The position numbers were made by a program, and so were the translations under genes. Below the pieces are notes generated by a model. That model did no database searches, was not told the DNA's origin, and saw only the letters and a program-made list of their open reading frames with translations. A DNA stretch of 26,100 nt, taken from contig JANBQS010000212.1 in assembly GCA_027577415.1 (NCBI GenBank), positions 1 through 26,100 on the forward strand, written 5' to 3'. Each line of letters opens with the position of its first letter. The stretch's first letter is position 1. Positions 1 to 9,757 of this stretch are shown here, piece after piece. Origin of the DNA: Coemansia sp. RSA 922 (lineage: Eukaryota; Kickxellomycota; Kickxellomycetes; Kickxellales; Kickxellaceae).

Positions 1-2399
1 ATAACGCCATCCTCCTCCCTCGACTTTTCATCCACCACATCAGCAGCGCCTATCTGCAGCTCGCGCTCCGACGGCGATCGCCAGGGTGCTCTCCTACCGA
101 TAAGCTGTGAGCTAGAATCGATGAGCCGACCCAGCGTAGCATCAAACACGCCAACGGCCACCTTCTTGCCACCATCAGCGACTCCCTGCACGACGTCAAT
201 ACCAACGCTACTAACCACATTATTAAGAAGTAGGTTCTGCAACGCGGCAAGAGCTGGCGGCATAGCGCGCTCCAGGGCGCTGGATGATACTTCGGCTGAG
301 AGCCCCAGCTTACGGGCATCCACAGATGTAACAAAAGAGGCAGCGGCCTGCGCATTCGTCATACAGTACTCATACTGAGATGTGAGCAACGACCGCGTGC
401 GGTACCGCTGAATGTACCGCAAGTTAGAGATAAACCGGGGCGGATTGGCCTTGACGACAGAGTAAATGAGCAATGGCAAGATGCTGTCCGCCGATAGAAG
501 CTCCATTGGGGCCGCTTCCTCGCCGCTCTCAGCCACTCCACCACCAGCTGTCTGCTTCTGACGCTGCGATTTAGCTAGTCTGGTGCGCTCATTGAGCCGG
601 TCCATCCGCTCGACAACGCTCTTATGAGCATCGACAACGAGCTTGAGCTTCTCAGCAGGCGACTTTACGCCATTCATACTCTCCAGCATCCGGCCAGTCT
701 CTGCACATATTCTCTGCAACTCGCCACCAACAGCATCTTGCGCGATAACCAGCCCCAGGTTCTCGAGCGTGATATTGGCAACATTGAGTGCAGCTACTTT
801 GGACGCAAACTGCTCGTCGCGCATCCGGTCGTCGCTGAACCAAGGCGAGAAGATATTGGCGTATATGGCCTCCGTAGCCAATTTCTCCACGCTTTCTACA
901 AGTGCTGTGCATATCTTTTTGCGCGACTCAGAGTCGCCGCACATACTAGTTTCCCGCTCCAAGTCCGACAAGTACGAGGAAATATGCTCTTGCAGCTGCA
1001 GCAAGTGCGCTTGCCAAGACTCGGTGTCGACGTCAATACTGGGCACTGCCATAGAGTCCGCAGCGGTCGATGTCATAGAGGTTGGCGTAGCCGATCCAGA
1101 AGTCGCCGACCGCGAGGCACGCTGACCAGTAATCCAAGGAAAGGAGCGCTGGACTCCGCCGCCACTACCTGACGCGTCTCTAGCCTTGGAAACAGCAGCG
1201 GCGCGAGTGTGAGCGCGCAACTCAATGGCGTGCGCGTACTGGATGATACACTCGATGTCGACTTTGACGTGGTCGTTGTTAGTAATCGGCTCCGGTGCGT
1301 GAGGCAACAGGGCCTTGTAAATATGGTCAAGCGACTCGTAGATCCTAGCTGACAGCGTAGTAAGGGCCGAGTCGACGACAAGGGTTCTCTCGAGCGGCGC
1401 ACTAGCAACAATGACTTGAATGTATCTACCATCGGGCAGCCGGCAGGCTTTGTGAATAGCGGCGACACGTAGGCGGAGAAGTGGCGGGCCAGCCAGCAGT
1501 TCCTTATCGAGGACATCAAAGATCGTGGTTCTGGGAGAGTCCGTGTCGCTGATAGCCTGCATAATGTCTTCCATAGGCGGCAGCATGCCCAGGGCACAGA
1601 CCGAGCCCCGGTCAACAACACCGCAAATACCGCTAGCCGTAGTGAACTTGCGCAAAGTCGATGATGTATCACCATCGTCATTGCTACCAACGTTAGCTTC
1701 GCTGGAGAAGGCGGCGTCAGTGAAAAGCACGTTGTCGTTGAGTATAGCGCCAAGGTCAGGCTCAGCCAAGGATCCGCGGTAGGGCGACTGTGACAGCACA
1801 AGAACGCCAGTAGGGCTATCAGCAATCATGTCGCGGAGGTCAGCCAGCTCCGGCGCAGCCTGGAAGTATAACCACAAGCGGCGGCCCAGCGAGTCATGCG
1901 GAAGACCAAGCCCAGCCACGGCGCCAGAGTCTGCGGGAGGAGAAAGCGCGTCGTCCGCAGGCACAGCCGAGGCTATGCCAAGCGAGGTCGGAGCCCGAGG
2001 TCGGCCTGTGCTATGTGAATCCTCTAGTGGCGACTCGGGGAGAGCTCTCGGTACAGCAAAGCTCTTTGATACCTTGCGCGTAGTGGCAGTGGTAGAGCGT
2101 GAGAACCCGGTGCTGGGAAAGCTAGCAGAGGCGTTTGAATGAGAGGGAGAGACATTGCCATCGACTGGCAGCGATGCACTCGACTTTATCTCCTTTAGCA
2201 TCTCATGCCTCCCGTATGCCCTGCTCGGCGACACTTTGCCAGTGGCCCTGGGATCGTCAGAGGCCAATTCCAAGCGGTTAATGGCGTCGACCATTTGTCC
2301 CTCGCTCGTGTCAGACATCGAGGCGGTGAGCGGGTCGGTCATTCCCACGGACTTTGTGCCAGCCGACTGGCGACGAAGCATGGAATTCCTCGAAAACAT
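1..2399 (-). CDS. VPS9-domain protein, probable Rab5-family GEF (3' end cut off by window edge)
   Basis: An open minus-strand frame runs from an ATG at 2399 to the left edge without a stop, giving 799 codons; the C terminus is missing. Residues about 555-690 match a VPS9 domain, the catalytic module that loads GTP on Rab5/Vps21-type GTPases on endosomes. The helical part contains IFSPWFSDD. The core contains SADSILPLLIYSVVKANPP, with the expected acidic residue at D638, followed by NLRYIQRYR and a QYEYCMTNAQAA segment with Tyr676/Tyr678 about 40 residues on, the usual spacing of the catalytic Asp and Tyr. The first 150 residues are Ser/Pro/Ala-rich and probably disordered. Residues about 190-400 look folded but I do not recognise them. 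The long N-terminal part recalls Muk1-like or multidomain VPS9 proteins more than short Vps9p. Upstream Met codons at 2399 and 2381 are both possible starts. The domain is well supported; the exact GTPase is inferred. Confidence 0.85.
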   Translation of the reverse strand, partial: MFSRNSMLRRQSAGTKSVGMTDPLTASMSDTSEGQMVDAINRLELASDDPRATGKVSPSRAYGRHEMLKEIKSSASLPVDGNVSPSHSNASASFPSTGFSRSTTATTRKVSKSFAVPRALPESPLEDSHSTGRPRAPTSLGIASAVPADDALSPPADSGAVAGLGLPHDSLGRRLWLYFQAAPELADLRDMIADSPTGVLVLSQSPYRGSLAEPDLGAILNDNVLFTDAAFSSEANVGSNDDGDTSSTLRKFTTASGICGVVDRGSVCALGMLPPMEDIMQAISDTDSPRTTIFDVLDKELLAGPPLLRLRVAAIHKACRLPDGRYIQVIVASAPLERTLVVDSALTTLSARIYESLDHIYKALLPHAPEPITNNDHVKVDIECIIQYAHAIELRAHTRAAAVSKARDASGSGGGVQRSFPWITGQRASRSATSGSATPTSMTSTAADSMAVPSIDVDTESWQAHLLQLQEHISSYLSDLERETSMCGDSESRKKICTALVESVEKLATEAIYANIFSPWFSDDRMRDEQFASKVAALNVANITLENLGLVIAQDAVGGELQRICAETGRMLESMNGVKSPAEKLKLVVDAHKSVVERMDRLNERTRLAKSQRQKQTAGGGVAESGEEAAPMELLSADSILPLLIYSVVKANPPRFISNLRYIQRYRTRSLLTSQYEYCMTNAQAAASFVTSVDARKLGLSAEVSSSALERAMPPALAALQNLLLNNVVSSVGIDVVQGVADGGKKVAVGVFDATLGRLIDSSSQLIGRRAPWRSPSERELQIGAADVVDEKSREEDGV

Positions 2400-2632
2400 A
2401 TGTGAAAGCGGCGAGATTGAAGTGTAAGAAAAGAAAAATAGATATTTACGGCTTGGAGCGGAGGAGAAAGGAGGGCCTGGGTTTGGCTGGTGACGAAGAT
2501 CACCCGCATATCAGGCCGAGAGTTGTCGCCATGCCAGACACGTCACGCGCCTCATGACAACCACACACTGGACACGTTTGGCACAATAAGTTATAAGACT
2601 ACAGATTTAAGAGGTGTGCTAATGCGAGATGC

Positions 2633-3661
2633 CTATGCCTGGAGAGCCATCGCCATGGTGCGTGCAGAGTGGTGGAGTGGCCCGCGATCGGCAGGAGTAA
2701 GCGCTGCGAGCATGGACAGCATATGTACGGCCTGGGCCATGGGGCAGAGCTCGGGCGGCGCATACCCAAAGTCAGCAGCTCTTCTCCTGGCAGCAGCACA
2801 CACGGGGGCTGCAGCGTCCAGGCTAGGAAGGAGCGGCACTACGATAGAGTCCCGGAAGTGCATAAGTACAGCGTGGCGAACGCCAGGCGCATCGGCTCTG
2901 CGCCTGGCAGCGGCAGCCTTGAACAGGCGCAAGGGTAGAAACACGCCGTCCAAGTACGGCAGCACATGCGAGTACAGCGTCTGCCACACCCCAGCGACGG
3001 CTGTCACCAAGTGATCCAGGCCAACACCCGCGCTGACTATGCCCGCCACGGACAACACTGGAGGCAGCCCAGCTTGGGACGCTTCGAACTTAGGCGGCAC
3101 TCCAACGGCGCGGTACAAGGCCCTGATGAGCGACGCCATTCCGACTCGCAGAATGGCATGGATCTCAGGCCACGCAGCGTCAGCATCCCGGAGCAGGCAG
3201 CTCCGTACCATTTCCGAGTTTTCTTCCACCGACCCGACTACTCTGTCGCCGTTGAACAGCGGCAAGATACGCGCCCCAAGTCTTCGCCACCGGTCATCGC
3301 CGCCCGCCATCTGCCCAGAGTGAGCAAAGTCCCGGCTTATGCCGCGTGCGTCCAGCGCCGCAACAGAGTTGACTGCCGGGTGATGAGGAGTCGTCGGCGT
3401 CTTGGGAGTCCCCGCCCCACTTGGCGCCATAGGCGACGCCAGCCCGCGCTGCCCATACCCTATCCTGGGACTGTGGTGTATCATCAGCAGTGGACTGAGT
3501 GCCGTTGCCTTTTGCTGGCTCTGTTGATGCTGTGAGGAAGGTGGTGGTCGTGGCGACCGAGGCCCGCCCGCATGTGCTGGCTGATACTGCGACGGGGATG
3601 TGTGTTGTGCCCACTGTCTTAACGGCGAGCGTACCGACGCCTCAAAACTTGCTCCCTCCAT
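2633..3661 (-). CDS. HbrB/Bit61/PRR5-like protein, putative TORC2 subunit
   Basis: This 342-residue protein would be an accessory subunit of TOR complex 2, the plasma-membrane kinase complex that controls AGC kinases, actin and cell-wall integrity. Residues 1-125 are Pro/Ser/Gln-rich and probably disordered. Residues about 130-330 carry HbrB-type signatures in order: RILPLFNGDRVVGSVEEN at 131-148, a helical segment with a GM at 174-175, HVLPYLDGVFLPLR at 232-245, then VRHAVLMHFRDSIVVPLLPSL at 261-281. These correspond to the family's LPLFNG, LPYLE.FLPL and VR..L..FRD..I.P motifs. The frame stays open to an ATG at 3868, but the extra 69 residues come from an AT-rich tract and are a run of Phe/Leu/Tyr, so I place the start at 3661. 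It lies 233 bp upstream of the VPS9 gene on the same strand. Domain identity is fairly sure; the TORC2 role is by family. Confidence 0.8.
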   Translation of the reverse strand: MEGASFEASVRSPLRQWAQHTSPSQYQPAHAGGPRSPRPPPSSQHQQSQQKATALSPLLMIHHSPRIGYGQRGLASPMAPSGAGTPKTPTTPHHPAVNSVAALDARGISRDFAHSGQMAGGDDRWRRLGARILPLFNGDRVVGSVEENSEMVRSCLLRDADAAWPEIHAILRVGMASLIRALYRAVGVPPKFEASQAGLPPVLSVAGIVSAGVGLDHLVTAVAGVWQTLYSHVLPYLDGVFLPLRLFKAAAARRRADAPGVRHAVLMHFRDSIVVPLLPSLDAAAPVCAAARRRAADFGYAPPELCPMAQAVHMLSMLAALTPADRGPLHHSARTMAMALQA

Positions 3662-4138
3662 TCCGCTCTCTTTTGAATTAGACAACCACGTATTTAGCGT
3701 GCTGTAAAAAAAAGGCTCTACAGCCTTGTATAAAGTAAAAAAAAAAGTGTATAATATTAATAATAGTACAAGGGAGATGAAACGGAAAAAAGAAAAGAGA
3801 TACCCAGCCCCTTCTCCCAGAACCATGCTCCAAGGGGATTGGGAGCTGCTGCTTGTGCTGCGCCGCATTATAGGGCTAAATTTTTTGTTGCCGTATTTGC
3901 TTGTCTTCCACAGAGCTTATTACGTTTGTCACTGTTGCTCTTCTCCTTTCTCGAGCACAAAGAAGCTCGCCTTTCTCCTTGGCTCGCAATATGACACTCC
4001 CTCTGCTGACCTCTCACATGGTTCGGCAAAGAAAAAAAAAGAAAAAAAGAGCATCTACTGTATCAAGTAAAAAAGGCTTCTTTCAACTATCGATAGACTA
4101 GGCGAGGGCAAAATAAAAAAATAGAGTCAATTACGCCC
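3662..4138. other. AT-rich intergenic region
   Basis: This lies between the 3' end of the carrier gene and the start of the HbrB-like gene, so it should hold the HbrB promoter and the carrier 3' UTR. It has many A runs and pyrimidine tracts. Open frames crossing it translate to Lys- or Phe/Leu-rich low-complexity sequence and are not credible genes. No RNA gene was seen. Confidence 0.6.
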
Positions 4139-5212
4139 TCAGGTACTCACGGCCTTGGCTCGGCCACCCTTGCCAAGCAGGGCAAAAAGGCGAACGACCT
4201 GCATCGTGAACGACTCTTTGATCATCAGCATCAATGCTTGCGTGATAACCGCCTTGACGATCTGTGTCTGCATACCCCTATACCAGCCAGCGACACCCTC
4301 TGTTCTTAGCACCTTCCCCAGCACATCAGCCGAGCTCCTGTACATGACGCTATCCCCCTCCCGCTCGCGCTCCTCCTTGCTAGGCCGCCACTGTAGTCGA
4401 ACCTTAGCCATGATATACGGGTAGGTGACCACAGTCGCCAGGGTCTTGGCCAGCGCCCCAGCCCAGAATGCCTCAGCGGAAGTAAGTACTTGAGACTGGC
4501 GGTCTCTGAGAAGCATGCCCTTAATTTTCTCAAACACGCCGTAAGTGATCGCCGGGTTCGAGCACAGGAGCATAGCTGGTCTCAGTCCAGCCCACAGTCC
4601 CTGGACGCCCTCCATCTGGATGATCTCCGAGACTCTCTCCATCCACCCGCGCCGCTCACTCACATGCGCTGTCTGCTGCCGCGTAGCCACTACTCCGATA
4701 GGCAAAGTGATGAGCTGGTTGATCATCCCGGCCACAGCTCCCACTGCCAGCTCCACCACTGTCGACAGCGACTTGCCGCCATCTGCTGATCCCACTCGTA
4801 GGGCAAACTTGCGAACTACGCTGTAGGCATAAAAATACACGAATCCGTTCACTAGTTGGTTCGCTAGATTGCTGCCCAGTCCTGCGTATAGCCCGCTGAC
4901 GCCCTCGCTGCTGACGATCTTGCGTACTGCATCTACCGGATCTTTAAGCCTCCGCTCATTGCTGCTGCTATCTTCCTCCGCCCGCGTCTGTACCTGCAGC
5001 CGAGTCTTTATTCTAACACACCTCTTCAATAGAACGTCACGACTTAGTTTCTTGTCAAAATATTGCCCTTAAATGGCTTTGTTGGTGTATCCAGAGTCCA
5101 TATTCTCAACTTACGTGTCTAGAGGATATATGAGTAGCAAAGCCAGTGCTGAGCTTCCCGCTCCAGATATCGCATGGCCCACTGGCGGCAAACTGTCCTT
5201 TGACAACGACAT
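4139..5212 (-). CDS. Peroxisomal adenine nucleotide carrier, SLC25A17/Ant1 type (two exons)
   Basis: The coding sequence joins 5115-5212 and 4139-5012 (323 residues), skipping a 102-nt intron. It belongs to the mitochondrial carrier family; Ant1/PMP34 members exchange ATP/AMP, and in some species CoA or NAD, across the peroxisomal membrane for fatty-acid activation. Three carrier repeats are visible. The first signature PLDTIKTRLQVQ (residues 30-41) exists only after splicing, the second is TLPIGVVATRQQ, the third is TYPYIMAKVRLQ. Assignment to the SLC25A17 branch rests on NGFVYFYAY, CSNPAITYGVFEKIKG, GALAKTLATVVTYP and GWYRGMQTQIVKAVITQALM, which align well with the human protein as known to me. 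Length is typical (human 307, yeast Ant1 328). The start is the only ATG in exon 1's frame. The last codons contain a GTGAGT donor-like string, so a further 3' exon cannot be excluded. Confidence 0.85.
5013..5114 (-). other. Spliceosomal intron, 102 nt, in the carrier gene
   Basis: On the minus strand exon 1 ends ...CTAGACAC then GTAAGT, and the intron ends TGTGTTAG before AATAAAGAC. Joining gives ACA (Thr), a phase-2 junction, and restores the carrier signature PLDT-IKTR exactly. A branch-point-like CTAAGTCGTGAC lies about 30-40 nt before the acceptor. It is the only intron in the window I am confident of. Confidence 0.9.
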
Positions 5213-6005
5213 ATCTTTCGCTAGATAGAGTACAATACAAAAAATAATGAATAATAGATAGTAAAAAGATCGTAGAGAAAAAAGAAAGATACGCCTTGTC
5301 AAATTTAATTAATCTGAGCCCAAGAAAATAAAAAAAATAAAAAAGCATGTGCCCTTGCATGTGGAGAAAGAAAGCCAAGTCGCTTTTTTTTTTCCCGCGC
5401 ATGTGATCCTTCGGACATTGCCATCTATTTTTCTTTCCGGGGGGGGCCTTCCACATTGGAAAGTGACTTCTCTCTCTCTCCATATTTGCGAAGAGAAAAA
5501 AAGTCGTTGATTAACTCCTAGTCCGTTTGTCTTGACAATCGGCAACTGAAAAAAAAATGTGGCTAACATGGTGCATAGAAAATAGGGTTTACACTTTCAT
5601 CGATGTTACGGAAAATATGCACCCAAGCCGCACATATGCTCCATTTGTAACTGCCCTCAAGCATGTATTAGCTGCTACGGCTATAGAGTATTAAACCTCG
5701 CGCAATGCCATATCTCGCTCAGCAAGTAGCATGCAACAGAATACGTCTATTTATCCAAATTCTCAACGCCATGCAGAATAGTGTTAGCGCAGCCACCAAA
5801 TAGCAATAGCAGAAAAAAAGATTCTTGTCTGACCGTGCAGAAATAAGTAAACTAACGCCGCAAGTTACTTCAGTATCCCAACATTAATCTTCGATATTTT
5901 TTTTACCCTACAGCTTCATGCTTTTTCCTCCTTCCTTTCTGTTTCGATTATCTGCATAAACACTCTTCCCCGTTAACAGAATAAACACAATTTTTTTTTT
6001 TAGGA
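5213..6005. other. AT-rich divergent intergenic region
   Basis: About 0.8 kb separates the carrier gene (minus) from the chitin-binding gene (plus), so both promoters should lie here. It holds poly-A/poly-T runs, a short CT microsatellite near 5466-5480 and a G run near 5440. Just before 6006 a long T run ending in TAG looks like a 3' splice site, so the chitin-binding gene may have an intron in its 5' UTR. No RNA gene or believable coding frame was seen. Confidence 0.6.
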
Positions 6006-7472
6006 ATGAAGGTCTGGGTATCATCTTCTGTGGTAGCCATGATGGTGGCCACTACCATTACTGGTGACTCCACATGCAGTCCTGGAGCTTATCGGTGTGG
6101 CTCACCTAGCGGCCAAGGTACTTTATTTTATCAATGTGATATAGGCGGCATAGAAGTTCAAAAGACCTGTGCTCCAGGCACCGTTTGCTATACCCAAGGT
6201 AGCACCATTCTTTGCGGTTTTCCTGTGAACACTGCCAACCAGCTAACACCAGCCAGTAACTCACTGACGGTCGGTGCACAGTGCAACTTTGTCTCACCAT
6301 ATGATGAGTACATGTGCCCAGGCGCTAGTGGCCAATATGACTACTTTTTGCGCTGCCTGTCCGGAAACTACGTGCACTTTGCTTGCCCACCAGGTACAGC
6401 TTGCGTTAAAAATGAGGGTCAGAACATGTACTGTGGATTTAGAAGCCAGCCAGCCGATATAAACGCCGCCAATGCTACATCCGCTGCCCCAATCCCACCG
6501 ACCGTTCCCACTGAGTCATCATCATCCAGTGAATCTTTGTCGTCATCAACCAGTGAGTCTTCGTTGTCATCATCCTCGGAAAGTTTGTCTCTAACCTCTT
6601 CTGCCTTTGGTGCCTCATCGGCAGTCACTGTGTCTGGAACTTCAATTGACCTGAGTATTAGTTTGGGCGCAACCATTACTGCTAGTATCTCCGTATCAGC
6701 CACTACAATTTCTTCTAGCGATGAGGTTACTGATTTCCCGCCACTGTTCCCTCCAATGTCCGCCAGCAGCGCTGATTCTTCTACAAGCTCTGAATCCACG
6801 AGCTCTGATTTGTTCACACCTACCACTACTGAGGAATCCAGTACAAGCACTTCAGAAGTACCTTCGGTAGATATTTCGACTGGTGCTACTATCGGTGCTA
6901 CATCTAGTTTCGAAAACAGCGCCAATTCGGCCAACCCCATTCACACAGCTACTCCAGCCTTTGCACTCTCTGGTCCGATTATCTCAAGTGGACTTGAAAT
7001 GCTACTCAATAACGGCGTACATCTGCCATTCCCCCTGCCCGATATTAACATTCCGGCAATAGATCTAGCCACAGTACATCTTCCAGATATGACATTCGAC
7101 GGAATTGCCATTACTGCCATACCATTGCCCAGCATAACTATCCCGCCATTTGATCCGATTAGCCTGACCCAATTCAGTTATATTGAAGATTTGATGAGTC
7201 GGGCCGGTATCACATTCGACGACATTGCCAAACTGCCCATTCCAGATCTATCTCACATTGACTTGTCTAATTTGGGCAATATGAATCCGGCCGCGCTCAT
7301 GAGCTTGATCCATGTCAATCGGGTTTCCCTACCAACTGATGTCGTTGTGGCTACTCCATTGCCTGAAACCGTAGCTTCTCTCCAAACTTCGCCTCACACA
7401 ACTACTCTTGACGCCAATGGCATCGAAGGGCTAATCGGTCTTTCAATTATGACATACGGCACTCAAAAGTAG
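6006..7472 (+). CDS. Secreted protein with two CBM19-like chitin-binding modules
   Basis: The 488-residue protein begins with a modest signal peptide (residues 1-20), then two six-cysteine modules: C24, C31, C44, C55, C61, C70 and C93, C104, C117, C127, C133, C143. The spacing is nearly the same in both, and each has the CPPGT/CAPGT-x-C and CGF elements of CBM19-type chitin-binding domains. Residues about 165-300 form a Ser/Thr-rich stalk, probably O-mannosylated. Residues about 330-450 are different: Leu/Ile/Pro-rich, with repeated LPDI, ITFDDIAKLPIPDL and MTFDGIAITAIPLP-like strings. No enzyme domain is present, and the C terminus is not a convincing GPI signal. A role in binding chitin at the cell wall or in the medium is inferred. 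The gene converges on INTS11, with 146 bp between the stops. Confidence 0.8.
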   Translation: MKVWVSSSVVAMMVATTITGDSTCSPGAYRCGSPSGQGTLFYQCDIGGIEVQKTCAPGTVCYTQGSTILCGFPVNTANQLTPASNSLTVGAQCNFVSPYDEYMCPGASGQYDYFLRCLSGNYVHFACPPGTACVKNEGQNMYCGFRSQPADINAANATSAAPIPPTVPTESSSSSESLSSSTSESSLSSSSESLSLTSSAFGASSAVTVSGTSIDLSISLGATITASISVSATTISSSDEVTDFPPLFPPMSASSADSSTSSESTSSDLFTPTTTEESSTSTSEVPSVDISTGATIGATSSFENSANSANPIHTATPAFALSGPIISSGLEMLLNNGVHLPFPLPDINIPAIDLATVHLPDMTFDGIAITAIPLPSITIPPFDPISLTQFSYIEDLMSRAGITFDDIAKLPIPDLSHIDLSNLGNMNPAALMSLIHVNRVSLPTDVVVATPLPETVASLQTSPHTTTLDANGIEGLIGLSIMTYGTQK

Positions 7473-7618
7473 CCACTTTCTTTAGAGTATTCAATATTTT
7501 TCTTTCACTACATTCTTCCCCTTACTTTCAAGCAAATATAACACTATGCTATCTTTAATTGCATTTCATTGTCAGCAAATACTAAACAAAAGAAAAAATA
7601 ATAGCGTGTTTTTTTTGT

Positions 7619-9592
7619 TTACCCTAGTACGCGGTTAATGATTACCAGTACTTGCGTAGCTAGTTCTTCCTCCTCCCAAGCCCACGAGACGTATAGTGAG
7701 GGTAATTCGCATTCGGCTGTCTTCGCTGGCACACTAAGCTCGATGCTGCGGCCCACGCGAACCACTGACGCCCGCTTGCCGCTGATCTCATCGACATCCT
7801 TTGGCTGTGTGGCTGGATCAATTAGCAATAGCTCGCGTATGGCCAACAACGCTGCCGCTGCCACGTCCACACTACTCGAAAGTCCCATGCGCTCGGCCAG
7901 CTCTGCGCCATCAAAAATACGCCGTGTCGAGAATACTACCTGATCTGAGGCAGAAGAAGGAGTGAGTTCCTCAGTATCAGCAGCAACGATAGAATCACTT
8001 CTGCCATCGGCTTCAATTCCAGAGGCCGAAACAACGGGAATATCGTCCAAATCAAACTCTGAGGGATCCAATAAGCGCGCAGGTCTCTTGCCATCACCCA
8101 GTAAAAGGACGCCGCGGACAGGTAGCTGAGTAATAGGCGTTGCTGCTGGTACTACCGAGTCATCTGATGGCACAGCGCTCTTTTGCCGCCGCTCTTGCTC
8201 CTTTGCCCACGCAGCCTGGAACAGCTGGTCAGACATTAGCGCACGCACGTCTTGGCCAGTCTCAATCTCCAGCAATTCGCCGTTAGCCGGGTCATAGCAT
8301 GGGCATCCAAATTCGCCCATGATTTTGGACTTTAGATACGACATCCGGCTCTTTTCACCATGGACTAGTACGACGTTTCGGGGCGACGCCTGTCTGATGA
8401 GCTCCATGATACCCTTAGCGTCGGCATGCGCCGAAAACGACAAGTTCTGCACGTCAATATTGACTTGTACCTGCGAATACTGGTCAATTTCCACGACCTT
8501 CATACCGCTCAGCACTTTGGCCCCCACAGTTCCCGCCACACAGTACCCAGGCATAATCAGCATATTGCGTTCGTCGGGAGCCCACTTGCGAAACACTTCC
8601 AGCGACATGCCAATGTGAAGCATACCAGGAGTGGCAAACACAACCATAGGCCCTGGTAAATCAACATAGTCGCGGCTCCAGGGCTTAATGTACTTGAAGT
8701 CAAACGGATTGCGATTCACAAAAGACTCTTTCACCTTTTGGTTCGTCCAGTTGATAAACAACTTGTAGTACCGGTTAGCTTTCTCCGTCAACCCAGCCGA
8801 AAAATATACTGGGACAGTCAACCCCATGCGCTCCCAATAAGAGTCGATCAAAATACACAACTCCTGAGCGCGTCCTAGCGCAAAGCATGGAATCAGGACT
8901 TTGCCGCCACGTAGCACGCAGCGATGTACCTTTTCTAAGAAATCACGCTCGCGCGACCGCTTCGAGTCGCGGATAGTCGTGCCATATGTGGTCTCTGTTA
9001 TTAGTACATCGGGACGAACCTTGTCGATCCACGCTGCACCCAGGTGTCTGTCTGGCGTCATATTGTAGTCACCCGTGTATACCACGCTCTCATTACCGCA
9101 GCGAGCGTAGACCATCGCCGCGCCCAAAACGTGGCCGGCGTAATAAGCCCGGAGCTCCAGCTCATCGTCCACCCAAACGGTCTCATGCAAATGCAAGGGT
9201 ACAACCTTTTTCATGCAGTCCTTGATATGCTGCGACGTGAAGAACCCAGTCTCACCCTTGCGCTCAATGGCTACTTTTCGAAAGTCCTCTAGTAGAATCG
9301 GGCAAATCGCTTTAGTAGGCGGTGTCATGTAAATAGGTCCGTGGTATCCACGCTGTTCGGTAAAGTGGGGCAAAGCTCCGCAGTGGTCCAAGTGAAAGTG
9401 CGTAATTACAACGGCGTCAATTCGAGAAGTGAAATCACCCTCGGTAGTAATGTAGTTAAAGTCGGGAAACCGCCGCTCGTCGTTGTAGCCCATGTGCATG
9501 CCACAGTCAAACATAATCGTCTTCCCGCCTAGCGTCACCAGTACACACGACCGGCCGACGTCCTGACCAGCGCCAAGTGGAACAACTTTCAT
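7619..9592 (-). CDS. INTS11: Integrator complex subunit 11 (metallo-beta-lactamase/beta-CASP RNA endonuclease)
   Basis: This 657-residue protein matches INTS11, the endonuclease of Integrator that cleaves nascent snRNA and other RNA polymerase II transcripts in the nucleus. It opens with [15 protein letters not shown] and [17 protein letters not shown], close to the animal protein. All nuclease motifs are present: H65-F-H67-L-D69-H70, H154 (in YAGHVLGA), D175 (in [17 protein letters not shown]), E200 (ITETTY), H389 ([10 protein letters not shown]) and H411 (VHGEKSRM). The beta-CASP part includes [18 protein letters not shown] and [18 protein letters not shown]. This pattern fits INTS11 much better than CPSF73/Ysh1. 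After a linker at about 455-570, residues near 630-645 (SWAWEEEEL) resemble the animal C-terminal domain that pairs with INTS9. The gene is intronless, ATG at 9592, and 57 residues longer than human INTS11 because of the linker. The F-box-like gene lies upstream on the same strand. Confidence 0.93.
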   Translation of the reverse strand: MKVVPLGAGQDVGRSCVLVTLGGKTIMFDCGMHMGYNDERRFPDFNYITTEGDFTSRIDAVVITHFHLDHCGALPHFTEQRGYHGPIYMTPPTKAICPILLEDFRKVAIERKGETGFFTSQHIKDCMKKVVPLHLHETVWVDDELELRAYYAGHVLGAAMVYARCGNESVVYTGDYNMTPDRHLGAAWIDKVRPDVLITETTYGTTIRDSKRSRERDFLEKVHRCVLRGGKVLIPCFALGRAQELCILIDSYWERMGLTVPVYFSAGLTEKANRYYKLFINWTNQKVKESFVNRNPFDFKYIKPWSRDYVDLPGPMVVFATPGMLHIGMSLEVFRKWAPDERNMLIMPGYCVAGTVGAKVLSGMKVVEIDQYSQVQVNIDVQNLSFSAHADAKGIMELIRQASPRNVVLVHGEKSRMSYLKSKIMGEFGCPCYDPANGELLEIETGQDVRALMSDQLFQAAWAKEQERRQKSAVPSDDSVVPAATPITQLPVRGVLLLGDGKRPARLLDPSEFDLDDIPVVSASGIEADGRSDSIVAADTEELTPSSASDQVVFSTRRIFDGAELAERMGLSSSVDVAAAALLAIRELLLIDPATQPKDVDEISGKRASVVRVGRSIELSVPAKTAECELPSLYVSWAWEEEELATQVLVIINRVLG

Positions 9593-9757
9593 GACTAGAA
9601 TAAATAATAAAGAGAGAAAATTTTAATGCGGAAAGTATGAGTGAGAAAGAACGATAAATGTGCCAAATAGGCCAAATTGTATGTATTAAAATGGCGAGAT
9701 CGCAAAGTTAATGGGGACTGGATTTCAGAAAATACTCTTGCGATAAATAACACGCCC

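Noticed and set aside
1073..1825. A 250-codon minus-strand frame overlapping the VPS9 gene
   Set aside because: It lies in a different frame inside a much longer open frame with clear domain identity, and its residue composition is that of a shadow frame.
3662..3868. N-terminal extension of the HbrB-like protein with a membrane-like Phe/Leu run
   Set aside because: The residues come from AT-rich, pyrimidine-tract DNA on the upstream side and have no counterpart in the family; ATG 3661 gives a sensible protein.
5380..5480. A/T and G runs and a short CT repeat as a functional element
   Set aside because: Short homopolymers and a five- to six-unit dinucleotide are common in AT-rich intergenic DNA.
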